From assembly GCA_911728455.2 (NCBI GenBank), contig OU452222.1, forward strand, positions 28,906,430 through 28,970,429: a stretch of 64,000 nt of DNA, read 5' to 3'. Made by a program: the position numbers and the translations under genes. Below, piece by piece: positions 40,401-55,400 of the stretch. Origin of the DNA: Marthasterias glacialis. Lineage: Eukaryota; Echinodermata; Asteroidea; Forcipulatida; Asteriidae. Numbering within the stretch: position 1 is the stretch's first letter; every line of letters begins with the position of its first letter. The notes under the pieces were generated by a model. It was not told where the DNA came from, ran no database searches, and was given only the letters and a program-made list of their open reading frames with translations.

Positions 40401-43400
40401 AGTTGCCAATAACAAGGCCCTCAAAGAGGCCACTCAAGGCGAGGCTAAAAAAGGGGTGAGGGGATGGGGATAAAAGAAGAGGAAATCAAATAGTAGATTA
40501 TATTTGAATTGGGACAGGTTATAATGGGAAGCAGTTTACAGGTAGTGAATTCCAAAGTGAGGCAGTACGTGGGAAGCAGCTTGATGAGTACCAGTGAGTA
40601 TTAGCTTTTGGGACAGAGAGTATAAGGAATGTAAATGGGCAGAGAAACGTGCGGTGTGGCCAAAGGTACGGTTAGGTGGAACAACCAGTGAGAGTCCATT
40701 GGAGCACCTACCATTGTAATACCTGTAAGAGAGACTCAGTGAGGCTACAAATTTGTCTTTAAAGGAAAATTATTTTCGCCAAATATCCGGGTGTGGCTCA
40801 TAAATTACAAAACCTAAAACTTGGAAGCATAAAATCTGGTTTTTAATGATACTGTGTGTACTGAGAAGCAAAGAGAAAGTTCAATCATAGACCAATGGTT
40901 AACTAGTGGTTCCTCCGTGACGCACCTAGTGCATGCGTATGGAAGTTGGGGTGCTAACTGGTCCTCTCTGCACTGTAATATTAATATGGTTATTGGTAAC
41001 CAGCGATGCGACCAACCTTCATAGGCTGGTCACGAATCGTTGACTAGACCAGTCCAACCATTCATAACCACTGTGCATCCGATCAGATATAGTTGAAATA
41101 CGGTTAACTATGGTCCTTGTTCAAACTTGCTCAATGCTGGTTGGCTAAACAGTACTTTAGGAATGCAAGGTGTTTAAAAGCCTTTGAAAAATCTGTTCAC
41201 AAAACGTAATTTGCACGTGTTTTTTAAAATATAATTTAATACGAATCCTCTTCTAAAATCCTTTTATGGATGACAAATATTGATGTTGACAAGCAGTCAA
41301 ATGGGCATTTCATGCGTCACTGAAAATTAATGAAATTTGACAGAAATTCAAGGTGATCGCTTTGTGCGTATTAAATTGTAGTAAACTCATTTGCACCAAT
41401 GTCTAATTATGGCATCAGGTTCTGTTTCACATCTGTATAGGACTGAAATATTAACTACTACTGAGTGATTATTTTACACGTGGCGAAGTAATTTCAAATT
41501 TCATACCATCTGAATGGATTTTCTACTGTATTTTCAGATAAAAAAATTTCCAGTAATAAACCACAAGGGAAACCGACTGGGTAAATTTAATTCAATTTTT
41601 GGGGTGTACAGGAAAAATTGACAAGAATGAGATTTGAACCTGTGAGGGCTAGTGGATAGCTTAGTTGGTAGAGCAAGGGCACGTTAATTGGAGGTCGCTA
41701 AGTCCAAATCCTGTTCTAGTCAATTATTCTTTGTAATGTTCACCCAAAAACAATTATATTTCCTTGGAGGATTGGCACTAGTATGAACTTTATAATAAGT
41801 GAGCTTTCAGACTGAAAGAAATCAATCCTTTTTTTTATTATTATTACCAGTCTTACACTTTATCATTAAAATGGTACACGATTCTGATTAATTTCTGTAC
41901 ATAAATCTGTACTCATGACATATGCCACATTTGCAGGCTCTTTGCCATTGTCGTATATCATCAAGTTAAAGCAAGCGGAAAGACCAGTATCTGCACTATA
42001 TGGGACCCAACATGAACTAACAAACCTGTGAAAGTTTCAGCTCAAACGATCCAGAATCAAAGTCACAAAAAATAGTGAAGGAAAAAAAACCTTGGTATGT
42101 TTTCACCATTTTCAAACATCGGGTTTTGGACTAGCAAGATCATTTGAAACTAACTGTTTAACTCATTTCTCAAAAAACTGTAGCATTTCAAGCAAAACTA
42201 TTTCAAGGGAAGTTTTCCACCATGACTATCTTTTATACAATGTAAGTAATGTGCAAATCTGTGAACATTTTATATTTTCAATCTGACCACTGTTCACACC
42301 CTTTAAGGCAGTTAATTTACTGATCCAAACAGGCCTGTCTGTCCACTACCAGCAGCATGTAATTGGCAGCATGATTTATGCAAATGGTGAGGCTCATAAA
42401 GCTTCTGAAGCATAAATTGTTTTCAACCACATGACACATTTTATAGGCGTGACTTTTCACAAAGGATCTTCCAGACACACTCCCGCAACAAAACGCAATT
42501 GTGGCCATGTAAACAAAAGCTCATGAAAACAGCCATAAGAACAAATCAAATCTGTTTGAATGCTCAGTATGCAGGTATGTCGGGAAGAGCAGGTGCTTCA
42601 TTTGCACAATACAAACATTTTTTTTTAATGTGTTCATAATTTCAAAAGCATGAGAGATTCGTTTTTTGGACTTTGTTCTGAACCGCTGCAACAGTATGGG
42701 AAACAACTGAATTAGGCTGAATTGTTACAACAAATTGAGCCGTGGATTTGACAGCATTATGTCACTGTGTCACAAGAAAACAGTAAAAATGCATTCATGT
42801 TTGTTGGTTCTTTTCTTCTTCTTTTTCAACATCGAAGAAAAAAATTGATGCAGAATTGTTTCAAACAGCAAGGCAGGCCTGATACTTCATGGAGGCAACA
42901 AAGGCAATTGCCTCCATGCCCCCTGGTCATTGCCTGGGTGCCCCTTGAAATGTTCCGGAAGAAATTGTAACTTCCCTCTTAGAGGTGCCTTCATTTATTT
43001 CATTCCACATCGACACATCGCCAATAAAAGGATGAGTATGTGTTGATGAAGTAACGTAGAGTTTTAGATGTGGGAGGAAAACCCCAAATAGGGAAAATCT
43101 ATGCAGTCAGGTAGGGACTGAAAACCCAATCCACATACAAGGCTTCGGTCTGAGGTGGGATTCAAACCGGAGTCCACAGAGGTGAAAGACAGGGAAAGAA
43201 ACCACTTAGCCAACCTGATCCCCTAAGGGAAAAAGTGCCTTAAAATTTTACCAAGTTTCAGGACCTAACATGCAACAGTTTTGTAATTACACTTATTAGC
43301 ATGACCGACGTACCACCAGATTTGCCATTTTGCCTTTCTACGAAATGGCATATACTTTATTCAATGAAATACATAGTGCTGGCACAGTGCCAGACATGTG

Positions 43401-46400
43401 TAGTAGTACCACTTGTGCGTTTTCAAGATAATACGTATCTGTTGACCTACATTATTTAAGTTAAGCATTTTCATGAAGGGACGTATCTCAATATGCATCG
43501 GTTTGTACACAGCCCTGCGTTCTATGTGGGTGTCTCGTTTTTTCAGTTTCATAAAGTGGTGTATGTGTTTAGAAATTAATAACTCATCAAAACAGGAATC
43601 AAAACAGGTTTAGGAGTCAAAACAGTTACATGATTGAAAACACTTTGACAGTTCTGTACGAATAAAGAAGCCAGCTTTAAAATAAATTAAAAAAAAAATA
43701 GTAAGCAGTCTCCGAAACAGCAATTTGAAAAATAGTTCAACTTCAACCGTGATTTTCTCCAAAACACAAATTTTGGCTGTAGAGAACCATACGCCAGTTC
43801 GTGGTGTGAGTGGCAATATGTTCAAATGCAATGTTGACACAAGCTACGTCATCGATGACATTTAAACATTGTACATGTTTGTAGTGATAATATATGTGTA
43901 GGCACTGTATCTAACTGCAAGTGAACACCGAGTTAATCATAATTAAATACAATGACATTCTTCAGGGTCTCGTCATTATAATGAGTCCATTCTCCTTGAT
44001 TGAACAAATCCAAGGCTTACTGCCTTGAGGGTTTTAAAGGGATGGGTACCAGTACAACAGTCCTTCATTTCAAGAAATACAAGGAGAGCTGTCAACTATT
44101 CAGGAGAGTTCTTTGCACTCTTCAGATCCAAACTTCACACAATTTGGATTGGCAGATTAATATTTCTGTTACATGAACGAAGAAAATAAACACCACATCC
44201 TTAGTTAATTTCCTGCTGTGCAGATTGTTTTTTCACAAATGTTATTAAATCCACCTTAAATTTTAAGGAGTGTTTTTTTTGCACTCCTCCAACAAGCATA
44301 TGGAGTGCGGAGGAGTACGATTGCACTTTTTTTCCCTTAAATATGCTGGTCTGGTATAAAAGAAAGAACCAACAAATTTCCAAGTTATGAAGTCAAATGA
44401 TTTCACTGAAATTCAACAATTATTTCAGGAAAGGTCCTGCATTAATTACCGAGAGCCAATTTTACAGAGCACTAAGATTCCTCTTGAGCGTAGGATTTCA
44501 ATGCCCACCATAAGACCCTTTCACACTAGACAAATTTCCTGGGATTCCGAGGGATTCCTGCAAGAATTTGGTTCACTTCTTTTCAACCTTGAATCACTAA
44601 CCCTTGCAAACTCTCCGGAAAAAGCTACCCCTGGTTTTGCCTAACTTTGAATAAATTCAGTACAGCATATGTGCTAGTCAAACTAATATGTATTACTCTC
44701 TATAGCAATTAAGATTCACATTTTTGACGACAAAATAATCTCTGAGGCTTCTGGCTAAAAACTTTCACTGGACCAAAAAATAGTAAATAGCAAAATCGCA
44801 ATAATTTTTTCTTCGTCATATTTGCTTTAGATATTTTAAAGGTTTTTGCCGCTTGAAATGGTTAAGAATATTCAAAGTGCTTCAACTTTCTAGCCCTGTA
44901 AGTTAAGCTTGCCAACCATCAGAGGTTATAAGTATGAGTGTAGAGTTAATGTACCATAACAACAAGGGTTAGATTCATAGAAATAAACCTGAGAACGAGG
45001 ACTTTGCCACCATTGCTGCCGCCTATGGAGCACAAAATAGTCTACCCTCTGCATGTCTCGGCTTTGCCCAAATGCGTTCGGTTACCATCGCTGTGAATCG
45101 CTGTGAATGCGTGTAATAACAACGAGCGCATTATGGCATGAACATGGAACACACACAACGCGATCACATTCATGTGCACTTCATGATTGTTCACGTTACC
45201 CAAGGCATTACCTCAGTTATTTACTCACTTATTCCCGGTCACACAGTTTTTTTCTATAGATCACGCATAGAAAACACGCCAAATCAGGTGCACTATTTTG
45301 ATGCTCTGTCTACCGTTCGATTTTGGCAAATGTTGGGTTTTCAGAGGGTACACGCAGTTACACGGCGTGGTATAGGAAGTCCCCATTCTCTGGCTTATTT
45401 CTATGGCTAGATAACATGTACTATTTGTGTTTTCTCAGTACTTTCCCTCAAGTCCTGTGAAAAAAATTAACAAGCATATTACTTGGGGGGGGAATCGAAC
45501 CCACAACCTTTGCCATTCTAGAGCAGGTTTCTTACCACTAGACCACCAAGCATGCCTGGTAGCTAGACTAGAGGCAGTTCGAATCCTATATTTTAGCAGC
45601 GGGTACCGCAGTGGTTAATGAAGTAAGAAAGTACATAAACTTAACCGCGATCCAGTCACATATTTTAAGTTGGGGAAAAATCATATAATCATCATAATGC
45701 ATCACCATCAAAAATAAGATTGTTAGTTTAAAAAAATATGCTTGGTTCTGATTAAATCATGCTTGTAAAAACAAAACATCAATTAGTGTCAAATAATGCG
45801 ATGAAGCATGCTATTAGAATGGCAGGCACCAAAACAGAACAATGCATACATACTTTTATTTGTTTGCATATTAATTTTTCAGACACAGTGCAGAATTGGT
45901 ACTTGTACAATAATTGTTATTAGTTTCAATCTACTAAAAGCTTACTGATTAAAAAGTTCATACCAGTACCAATCCTGCAGAGAAATATTTCCATCTGCGA
46001 AACTGTGAAAGTCGAGGGAGTACGTATAGCATCTGACTTATTTTGATTGACTCAATCGAAATAAGCCGACTATGAATGAGCAAAAATCTTTGAAAATAAA
46101 TTGTTTTTGTGTTGTTTTCACTCAGACAGGACAACCTAATCTGATGACATTTTCACAAGTTGGTTTTATCTCGATGTATTGAAAACAAGAGTTTTTAAAA
46201 TAAATTAACCCTTTCGAAAATCAAATGCACACATACTTTCCAAATTGGCAGCTTATGGCTAGAGCTCTGGCTGAATCACTGCATTTTCATGCATTCTAGT
46301 ATAGGCACCCTTAGCAACACCCTTAGCAACAGCCACAGTCGTAGCCGTAGCTGCTAATTAGGATATGGCCCTAGCTTGACATAAAGAGCCAGGTGTGTAC

Positions 46401-49400
46401 ACTGAGTCAGACAGTAGAGCAAGGATGCTCCGGTCAGACACAACCTTCCAATTCCGACATACATGTAGCATGTAGCATGATGTCATACCCAGGTATTATC
46501 CTGTGAGGGGCCAAGGTAGGTTTGTGTTAGGTTAACCCCGTAGTGCTAATACAAGTAGCTTGAGGTTGTAAGCTCTCCCGGGGAGCATAATAATGTCGTA
46601 AAGTGCCTTGATCTAGCTACTAGGCCATGTATAATGATAGAATCTGTGACATCACATGCTTCAAAAGAGCCACAGAACCTGGACTTCCTGCAGGCACTAT
46701 TTGTAGTTGAAAACATAGCATCTCACATTTTCATGGAGATCGCAACAAACAATTTGTACCAACTTTTGACATGAAGAAAGGGGCATATCTCCAAGCTTGT
46801 TCAGTGTTTTTGTTTGTTTGTTTGTTTGTTTGGTTGTTGTTTTTTTTTCATTCTTGACTTTATATGGTAGTTGTGAAGAAAAAAAATGTAACATTTCTCA
46901 TATGATCAGAGTGTAGTATCTTGCCTGCCAGAAAATGCCCTGGAATGTACAAGGACACTCTTTTTGTAAACAAGGTGACATGATCTGTGTAACTGTGTAT
47001 TATTAATTATTGTTAATGCACAATAATGTGATTTCTTCCTTTATAAAATTGTTATGGGCAGAAATTCAAAGTAGGCAAAATATACCATGATGACCTTTTC
47101 ATGCAACGGCAGGTATGGAGTTGACCTTGGGTAGAATTTTATTATGAACAGTTCTTGAGTCTAGTACCTATGGCTATTAAGCTAGATAAGCATCTCTGCT
47201 TGGCCTGGTGACCAGCCTAGCCCGATGAATTAGATGTTCTAGTCCATGCGTTATGACTCAGTGTAACAGTGTTTAGCATGATCTACACTGCACCTGACCG
47301 TGCCTGACAGTACCTAGGAATAAGGCACTGCCCAGACATTTCACAGACACGCAGAATGCATTATTGGCTAATGATGCCTGCAGTATGCAGGCCATGCATG
47401 GACGCTGCGAGACTATAGTAACTTCATCATTATAACAACTAGGAGTGTACTGATGAGCTAAATGGCATGGGTGGTTCCCTGTCCCCTGACAATCCTCATA
47501 TTTCAAACCTTATTTCACTTGAATTTGATTGATTTGACAGAGGAATTTAACTGATGTAATAGTAGCATTGGGGATAAAGAATAATTTCGGTTTCACCCTT
47601 ACACAAATGTGTATAAAATACTGAAAAAGAAAAACAATATGCCTTGGATTCAAACACAAGCACCTAGAGTGGTGTATCAAATTGTAATATTTTAGTTTTA
47701 ATTTGTAATTTTATCTTTGTTTTGTTTTTCATTCATTCATTTGTCAATTTACTTTTCTTTAATTAATTTATTGTATACAGGGTTCTCCCTGCAGGATTTT
47801 TCAAAACTGGGGGGGGGGGGGCCATTCTGGACCCAAATTTCCAAGTGTGGCCAAAGCACACTGAATTGAAACCAGTTCCTTGGAATGTTTCTTATTTGAT
47901 GTCTACTAAGCAATCAGGAGCATTCTAAATGGCTTTATCTTATAACTTGTTTTATTTTAATTTGCGTACCGTCTCAATACGCTAGCTTGTCTATGGTGAA
48001 GAACCCTGATGTACTTCAATCGATGAGTATAATGATTTTTTTTTATTTTATTTTTTTTTATGGAAGTCGCCAGACACACAAGGCCAGTAAGCCACTCGAG
48101 GTGTGGGCTACAAATCAACTGTCTTTCCATCAGAAGCCTGGCTGGTAGAGCAGAAGGCTCTACCTCCCCAACTTTTACGAAGCAATCATGGTTAAGTGCC
48201 TTGCTCAAGGACACAAGTGTCATGACCGGGACTCGAACCCACACTCCAATAACTCAGCTACCAGAGCTTAAGTCCGACGCACTAACCACTCGGCCACGAC
48301 ATGCCATGATACTTAAAGCTGTATAGCTTCAACGCCAAAAAGAAAATAAATAAAAAAATAAATAAATAAATAAATAAATACATATAATTTATGCAGATAA
48401 AAATTAGTGCAGCGAACATGTACATCTGTAAATTGTTAACTCCGACATAATTAATTGTTAAAATTGTGTGCATTTGAATGGTTAATCACTATTTTGCCTT
48501 TTAAAACCAGTGAGAATTTTAGTGTTAGTCCAGTGCATTCAAAACCAACATACAGCTGGTGAAGATGTTATTGGCCACGGTTTATGGGGGACAATTTGTT
48601 TTTTACGGACAATGAGCGGTAAAATGATGTTTATTTTTGCCCTGAACTACATGTGCATTAGATGATGGGTGGACAGATTATTTTATGAGACCACTCACCT
48701 TTCCGTTTGAGATGCCATTTATATATGTTTGTCTTCTCTTCTGTTTGTGTAAATCAATAATTGTATCATCAACATTATTCGTCCCCCGAAAATGCAAATT
48801 AATCCCTTCAAAAATTCTCTTTTTCTAAATGATCTAAGCAGGGGGAGAGTCAATACTGACACAAAAAATCTGAATTTTGATTGAGATCTGATGAAGTATT
48901 TCACATGATGTCATTTCTTCCTTTTGGTAACCCCTGGGGTTATAGACTTCAAGAAGCTTTTGGGAACAGTATCCCTCAGCACTGGAGAAGTAGATCATCA
49001 AAGAGAGTAATTTCTTTTTATCTGAGGAAAATCACAGCATTTTGTTTCACCAGGCAGACACTAAAAGTCTGAATTCAGATAAAAGTGAAATTTCTCATTC
49101 CTGATTCTGTATCATTGACAAATAATCAACCGATTTGTATACAATTCGGGTTTTTGAATTCTCACTTCATGTTCGTAGGGCCAAATTTTGTCTTTAAATG
49201 CCATGTTTCAGACCAACAAGCCATAAATATGTGTGTTAGATTTAAATAATGTCTGGCCAATGACTTGCTTGGTTACAAATAATTTGAATTCCTCAGACTA
49301 TATGGACAGTTGCTATGTCACATGGTCCCAGGTAAGCATGACAAAATACCACCTTTTCACATTTAAGCAGTGTATTTTACGGGTGAGCACAGAAACACGG

Positions 49401-52400
49401 CTAGTGCTGCGTGATTTTTGCTTAGCTCATGATTGCTTGCCAGCTCGTATTAACAATTCCAGACTGTAATCCCAAAAAAGCTAAGCACAAAAACCTTTTC
49501 CTTGCCAGAGTAAACTACGCCCGGATCATACTTCATGCAAAGCGAACGCGGAGCAAATTTGATATCACTCCCCTACATTGGCAGTGAATATTTTGCAATA
49601 GTTACCACATTTCAACTTGAGCGAATTGTTCGTTGCAAATTTGTGATGTCAAATTCACTTCGCATTCGCATTCGTGTGAAATATAAACTGGGCTTCAACC
49701 AGCCAAAATACAGTAGCATACGTACCATCTTTGACTGATTCCCTGCTGTTAAGTTTGCTTAGTAGAAAATTGTTAAGCAAAATTATCTACTTACTACAAA
49801 ATTAGGCCCTGGGCCCAATTTCATAGAGCTGCTTAAGCAGACAATGTTGCTTCACATTTTTCTGCTTAGCAAACATGGGCAGGACACTAGTTTCAAATGG
49901 TACATGTAGTATGTTTTTTTGGCTGGTAACCTTATTCTGGTAAACATAAGTTTCTTGTGCTTAGCTGGACCCTGATGGGGTGAAATGCCAGTAGCCAGTG
50001 CTATAAACATCGTAGTGCTCGGAGAATTCTAAAACAACTTTACTTGTCTCCTAATATTTCCTTAACCAAGAAGTTGCACCTGAGGTTATAATTAACCCCC
50101 TTTTTAAAGAACCATGAGACCAAATTGTCTCCAAATTGTAAAAACAGTTAATTATAGCAACTCAAGAAATTACAAAGTGTACATGCAAAGAGTAAAAAGT
50201 ATGCATCATTAAAAAGAAGAAAAAGAATTCAACATAATGTTGTTTTTTTTATCTCTGGCCATGCAATTTTGTGTTGTGACTCCATGCACCTGCGCCACAA
50301 TTGGATCTTCGGCCCTAAAAAGGGGTTTCCATAACCCATCAAATTCAGTAGCTTTTGGTGGACGAAATACTGCACAACCCTTAAACAAAAATGGATTGAA
50401 TGTAAATGCCACTTTTAAAACAACTGTCCATTGTGTAGAGTTTATAATTTTTTCTTCATTTTGTTTTGCATATATACCTTTTATTCCCCCATAAGGAAAT
50501 GGAATTTGAATGTGAAGTTTTCCTCCAATTGACCTTTGTGTGTCACGTCACAGACAGACTCATCTCCTTTGCTACCAAAATTAAGTTTCTTTAAACTCGA
50601 TATCAATTCCAACAAACTAATTTGATTTTGGAAATAAAACGCAGTCCCAATCACAAGCGGCATGCACATCGGCCAGATGCTGCCACCTACTTCAATTTCA
50701 ACCTCGCTATCATAACAATAACTGTACTCGGTTTCACAGTACATGGACAAGCGCACACCAACGGAATGACTCTGAAAAAAGCAGATCAACACACGTAATA
50801 TACAACATTCATTTGGTTGCTTAAAAAAAAAGTAATTTAACATCCAAGTCCTGTATAAAAGAGTTGAATATTACATCAGTGAGTGCTGTTGCGTATTTTA
50901 CAGAGACTCCAAAGATATTGGGACAAACCCTTTTACTTTTGATAAACGTGTTAAACGTACACTGGACCAACTACCATCAGGAGGAAAATTCCACTTTTTG
51001 AAACACATTTTTTGTGAAACAAGTGAGCTACATGTCAGTACTGAATGCTTTAAACCGTTTTAGAGGCCACAAGCAGAAAATGTCCAAAATGGCCGCAAAC
51101 GGCTACAAGATTTGACATACATGTAATCCACTTAATCAAAAAGGTCAAAGTATCATGATCATGTTTCCCCTGTTTTGGTGTCTACATTTCTTATACAAAA
51201 CTCAAACTTCAGGGTTTCTTTTCCATTTGTGTTTAACAGCTTTATGACATTGGGCCCTGGTCTTAAACTTAGTTCCTGTAGGTCAGTGCAAGGCAATTTT
51301 TCCACGATGAAAGTGCCACCTATATGAGGAAAATGTACGTTCCCATGTATCTTACAAATTAGGAGTTTACTAGTGACTTTATGGATAACTCAAAGGCTAA
51401 TGACATGATATTGTGAACGGGAAGTCTCAGTATCTGTGAGGCCAATAACCCTTAGATGACTACATGTACTTACGGGTCCATCAAGCCAGCATCGGATCAA
51501 TATGCCAAGGTAGAGGTAGAACACCAGCACAGCCCCGGGGTTAACGTAGATGAACCAATGCTGTCCGGTAACGATGAAGATTTCGCGTGGCTCATCACAC
51601 TGTGTTGCATTAATGATGGCCTTCAATCCAAACAGCCTATAAAGATGAATAATCAATAGATAAATCAATAATTGATCAACGAGTTAAGACAACACATCAT
51701 TGTGTGTCCATATTTGTTACTGTTGTATTTATTGTCTGTTAAAACTACTGCAATACAGTGACTAAGAAGACGAAAAATACAGATTCCAAAAATACTCATT
51801 TAAAATACACAGTTAACTTTATCGTTGAATTTCACAAAAACAATTAAAATATTATAAATTCAATATTTCATAAATTAATTTATTTATTTATACATTTATA
51901 TATTTTTTAATTGAGTTCAATGACTGAATGACACCTTAAAGTTATCACAAACTGGACATTTATCAACTGAAACATGTGAAATCCTCGCGTAAGCGCAAAA
52001 TTTGTGTCCCATTTTGGGCTACAAAAGCTGACAAACTTGAAAATATAAGACAGAGACGAGACCCTATGTCGTGTCTGAAGTAGTTCATATAGGTTCAATT
52101 CAGTCAGTTTAGAATGATTGAAACCTGGCTTCTACCGGTTGGAAAAAAGACGAAGATGGTGATGCCATTTTTCTACCAGTGAGGGCAACTTTTGCAATAT
52201 GGCAGGGTTCTCACCAGGATTTGTTTATTTTTTTAATTTTGCAGATTGGCCGCAAATCACGCATATCAAGAGTATTGAGGTGAGAACCCTGCACGGGCAT
52301 GTGATCAATATGCAAATAAGGTATCCGATGTTTCCCGAACAGTGTGTGTAGGTCTATTAAAAAAAGAAACAAGCACCAATGGAAACCACGTCCTAAGTAG

Positions 52401-55400
52401 TAGATAAATCAACCGTTACCGAAGACAAAGACCCAACTCTGTGGCGGTTTCAGTTTTTAACAAAATAACCTTCAGTATGCAATAGACCTTTATCATGCTG
52501 CAACCATCTTGGTCATGTTCCCTGTATCCAATTACAGTAATATATCCTAATATTCATTATACAAAAAGGAACCAGACTATTTGCCCTTCCATCCTCGGTT
52601 TGGTTACATTGGTTTGAATGGGAGAAAATCAAGATGGACGCACCATGATAAAGGTCTATAATACTGCATCCACCATTACACCATCTTGCCAGTAGGGGGC
52701 AAAGGCGAGCCACATTCATAGACACTGTGGCGGGAAGTTGGCCTCAGGGACACAGGGGAGATGAGGACCCTATTATGCTGGATAGGAAAGAGTGGAGGGC
52801 GGCGACCAAGTCCCGAGTTGGTATAGGATAGTCTGCGCCCTCGCATCACAATGCAACACAATACTTGATTGCTTGGTTTGTAATGCTATTAAAAGAATTA
52901 GATTCTGAAAGAAAACGGAGGAGTGTTTTGCTGTTTCCATTGTGGAACATAACCTTTTATCTCTTGCAAAAGCATTTTTACAAAGTGGACCTCCTGTGAG
53001 ATCAAGGAAGACAAATTAAGTGCCTGTGGTTAGATTTAGTCTCTCTCAAATGCATCTGTGGGTGTAATCATTCCAAAAAACAGTAAGACTCAAGCTTTAA
53101 GAAAATATCCACGAAAAACAGTAACAAACAGTAAGGCTCAAATTTTAAGAAAATATCCACGAGACCACAGGTCAAAACAAGAGTGTGGGCGACAGTGACA
53201 AAAAAGAGATATTTCCGTTGGGGGAGGGATTGAACTACCCAACCCAACATCTCCAGCTCTTTACAAGTATTTTCAGATTCTGTGTGCTATTCACCAGCTC
53301 TGAAACAATCATAGGCGCATGGGGACTCTTTGGTTAAGGGGGGCAGAGGGGTTGATTTGCCACGAAATTTTAAACAAATAAAAACACAAGTACATTTCCC
53401 TGAGTGACCAGGGGTGGATTTCACAAAACTAGTCGTAACTTTGGGCTAGTCGTAACTTAGGACTAGTTCTAACTTGTGAGCAGTACTATAAGTTAGGACT
53501 AGTTACTCATCCCAACTTGAGATAAGACTAGTCCTAGCACTTTGTGACATCCACACCAGGTCTTTAAACCATTGTAAGCATTCACTTTGGAAGCTTACGG
53601 TTTTTTATACATTTACATTCACATCAAAATTCTTGAATCCAAATATTGTGGCTCCCACCACACCTTAGACCCACATTGCTACATCATTTGTCTGTATCAT
53701 TTCTGAGAGGAATCTTCCTTAATACTATAAATGGGTGTCCACAACATTGCTAAGGTTAAAAAAATTACTGTTTACAGATTTAATTGTAAGTATCTTACAT
53801 GGTATAAAGATGGTCATGGTAAAAAACTGCCCTTGAAATATTTTGCCTAAAATGCTAGAGTTTTTGAGAAATTGGTAAAACAATTAGTTTTGATCGCACA
53901 AAACCAAAACTTGACGTTCTAAAACAGTGAAAACATATTGTTTTTTTCCTCTCACTATTTTCTCCTGACTCCCAACACTGATTGACCCTAAGTTTTTAAA
54001 GCTTTGTTATTTTTTGTATAAGTTGGGTCACATACAGTGCGACTACTGGTCACAGGCAAAGTGTTAATTTAAACAAATATGAATATGCCATATGCATGGA
54101 GACGTGATGGCGGGCCATCTCACGTGACGAAAGGGTTTTTTTCTTCATTATTTTTGTGACTCCAATAACCGATTGAGCCTAAGTTTTGACAGGGTTCACG
54201 TATATGTACAGATACTGGTCTTTCACGATTACCAATGTTGTCCATGTGCTTTAAGTGTTAATTTAAACTGAATATGAATATGCCATATGCATGGAGACCT
54301 GATGGCGGGCCATCTCACATGACTAATAGCTCCATCACTACACGACTTTATGCCTGATTGATCAGAGTGATCAACACGCCCATTAATCCTACACAGTCAT
54401 CATGTTAAGTAGTTTGCTCTGGAATACAAAGACTTCAGGTGTCGTAGACCTTTTCTGGCCACTTGTTATTTGTGAAACGCTTAATAACGGATGTAAAAGG
54501 AAGCCTTACAGATAGCTTTACAGATACATCGCCAGATTTTAAGAGTAGGCCCCCTGCTGAACGGACAAACAATTTCTGTCCACCATTTGTTCTGGGAGGA
54601 AAACATCCTAAATTTGTTGGTCTTTCAGCGAAAAAAAGAAATGGGCGAAGCAACTTTCAACGATCCTTCTGTACCATGCGGACAAAGGTGTTCACAAAGA
54701 ACACTTCTGTCATAAAATGTATTTAAGCCACTGGCCAGCAATGGGTCTATGGCACTGTTGTTTTCAAATGCTTTTCAGTTGAGTATCAAGTAAAGCCGAG
54801 TACTAGGGTGGCAGTATGAGTACTTGGGCCATCCAATACGGGTACAAGAGTCCGAGAACCGAATATTCTGATGTCTGATTACCGAGTCAAACAGCCAAGT
54901 ACCAAGTACTTGGATCTCCGAGTAAGACTACGAGAATGATTATAAGCACTTTTATACGGAAAAGGAGGTTTAAATACATGTATTGTGTTTTTTTTTACTA
55001 ATTTCTACTACAATACTCAACAAAATTGAGCGACATTTATCAGACTAATGTCAACATTTTAACAAAAAAATTAAAGATTAAAAATTAAAAACTAAAGACC
55101 CCAAGGCTTGTCTGGTTGTAAATTTGCTGGCCCGACACTAAAATCACTGGCCTAGGGCCTGTGGTCCAGTGTCAAATTTGAGCCCCTGGTATGTCTGCTG
55201 CTACCGAGTGTTACAAAGTGTCTCATTGAGCTACCCACAAAAGAAAATCCTGGGTTTCAGGTAGCCCATTAAAATCTAGCAGCCAAAAAACCTCCACTGT
55301 AAATGAGAGAACCCTGACCTTATAAAATTAAATGTTCATTCCTTTTTATCGTCCTCCACCACATAAACTGCAAGGTCCCCATTGATACAGTCTGGAAATG

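Larger units (their letters stand above)
40133..51473. other. Intron 4 (11.3 kb): repeats and one candidate exon
   Basis: Largest intron. It holds a LINE 3' end (40,385-40,745), element D (40,873-41,132), tRNA-like relics (41,650-41,725), an element end resembling the 55-bp satellite (42,252-42,294), and SINEs (43,016-43,225; 45,430-45,605; 48,060-48,302). Also present are (TTTG)n at 46,807-46,840, (AAAT)n at 48,345-48,380 and poly-G near 47,809. The open terminal-exon candidate at 50,481-50,771 is listed separately. Confidence 0.7.

Noticed and set aside
45138..45410. 90-codon plus-strand frame in intron 4
   Set aside because: No family resemblance, no exon signals and no neighbouring exons; treated as chance.
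54435..54726. Overlapping open frames on both strands near 54.5 kb as a transposase remnant
   Set aside because: Composition was suggestive, but I could identify no catalytic or DNA-binding motif.
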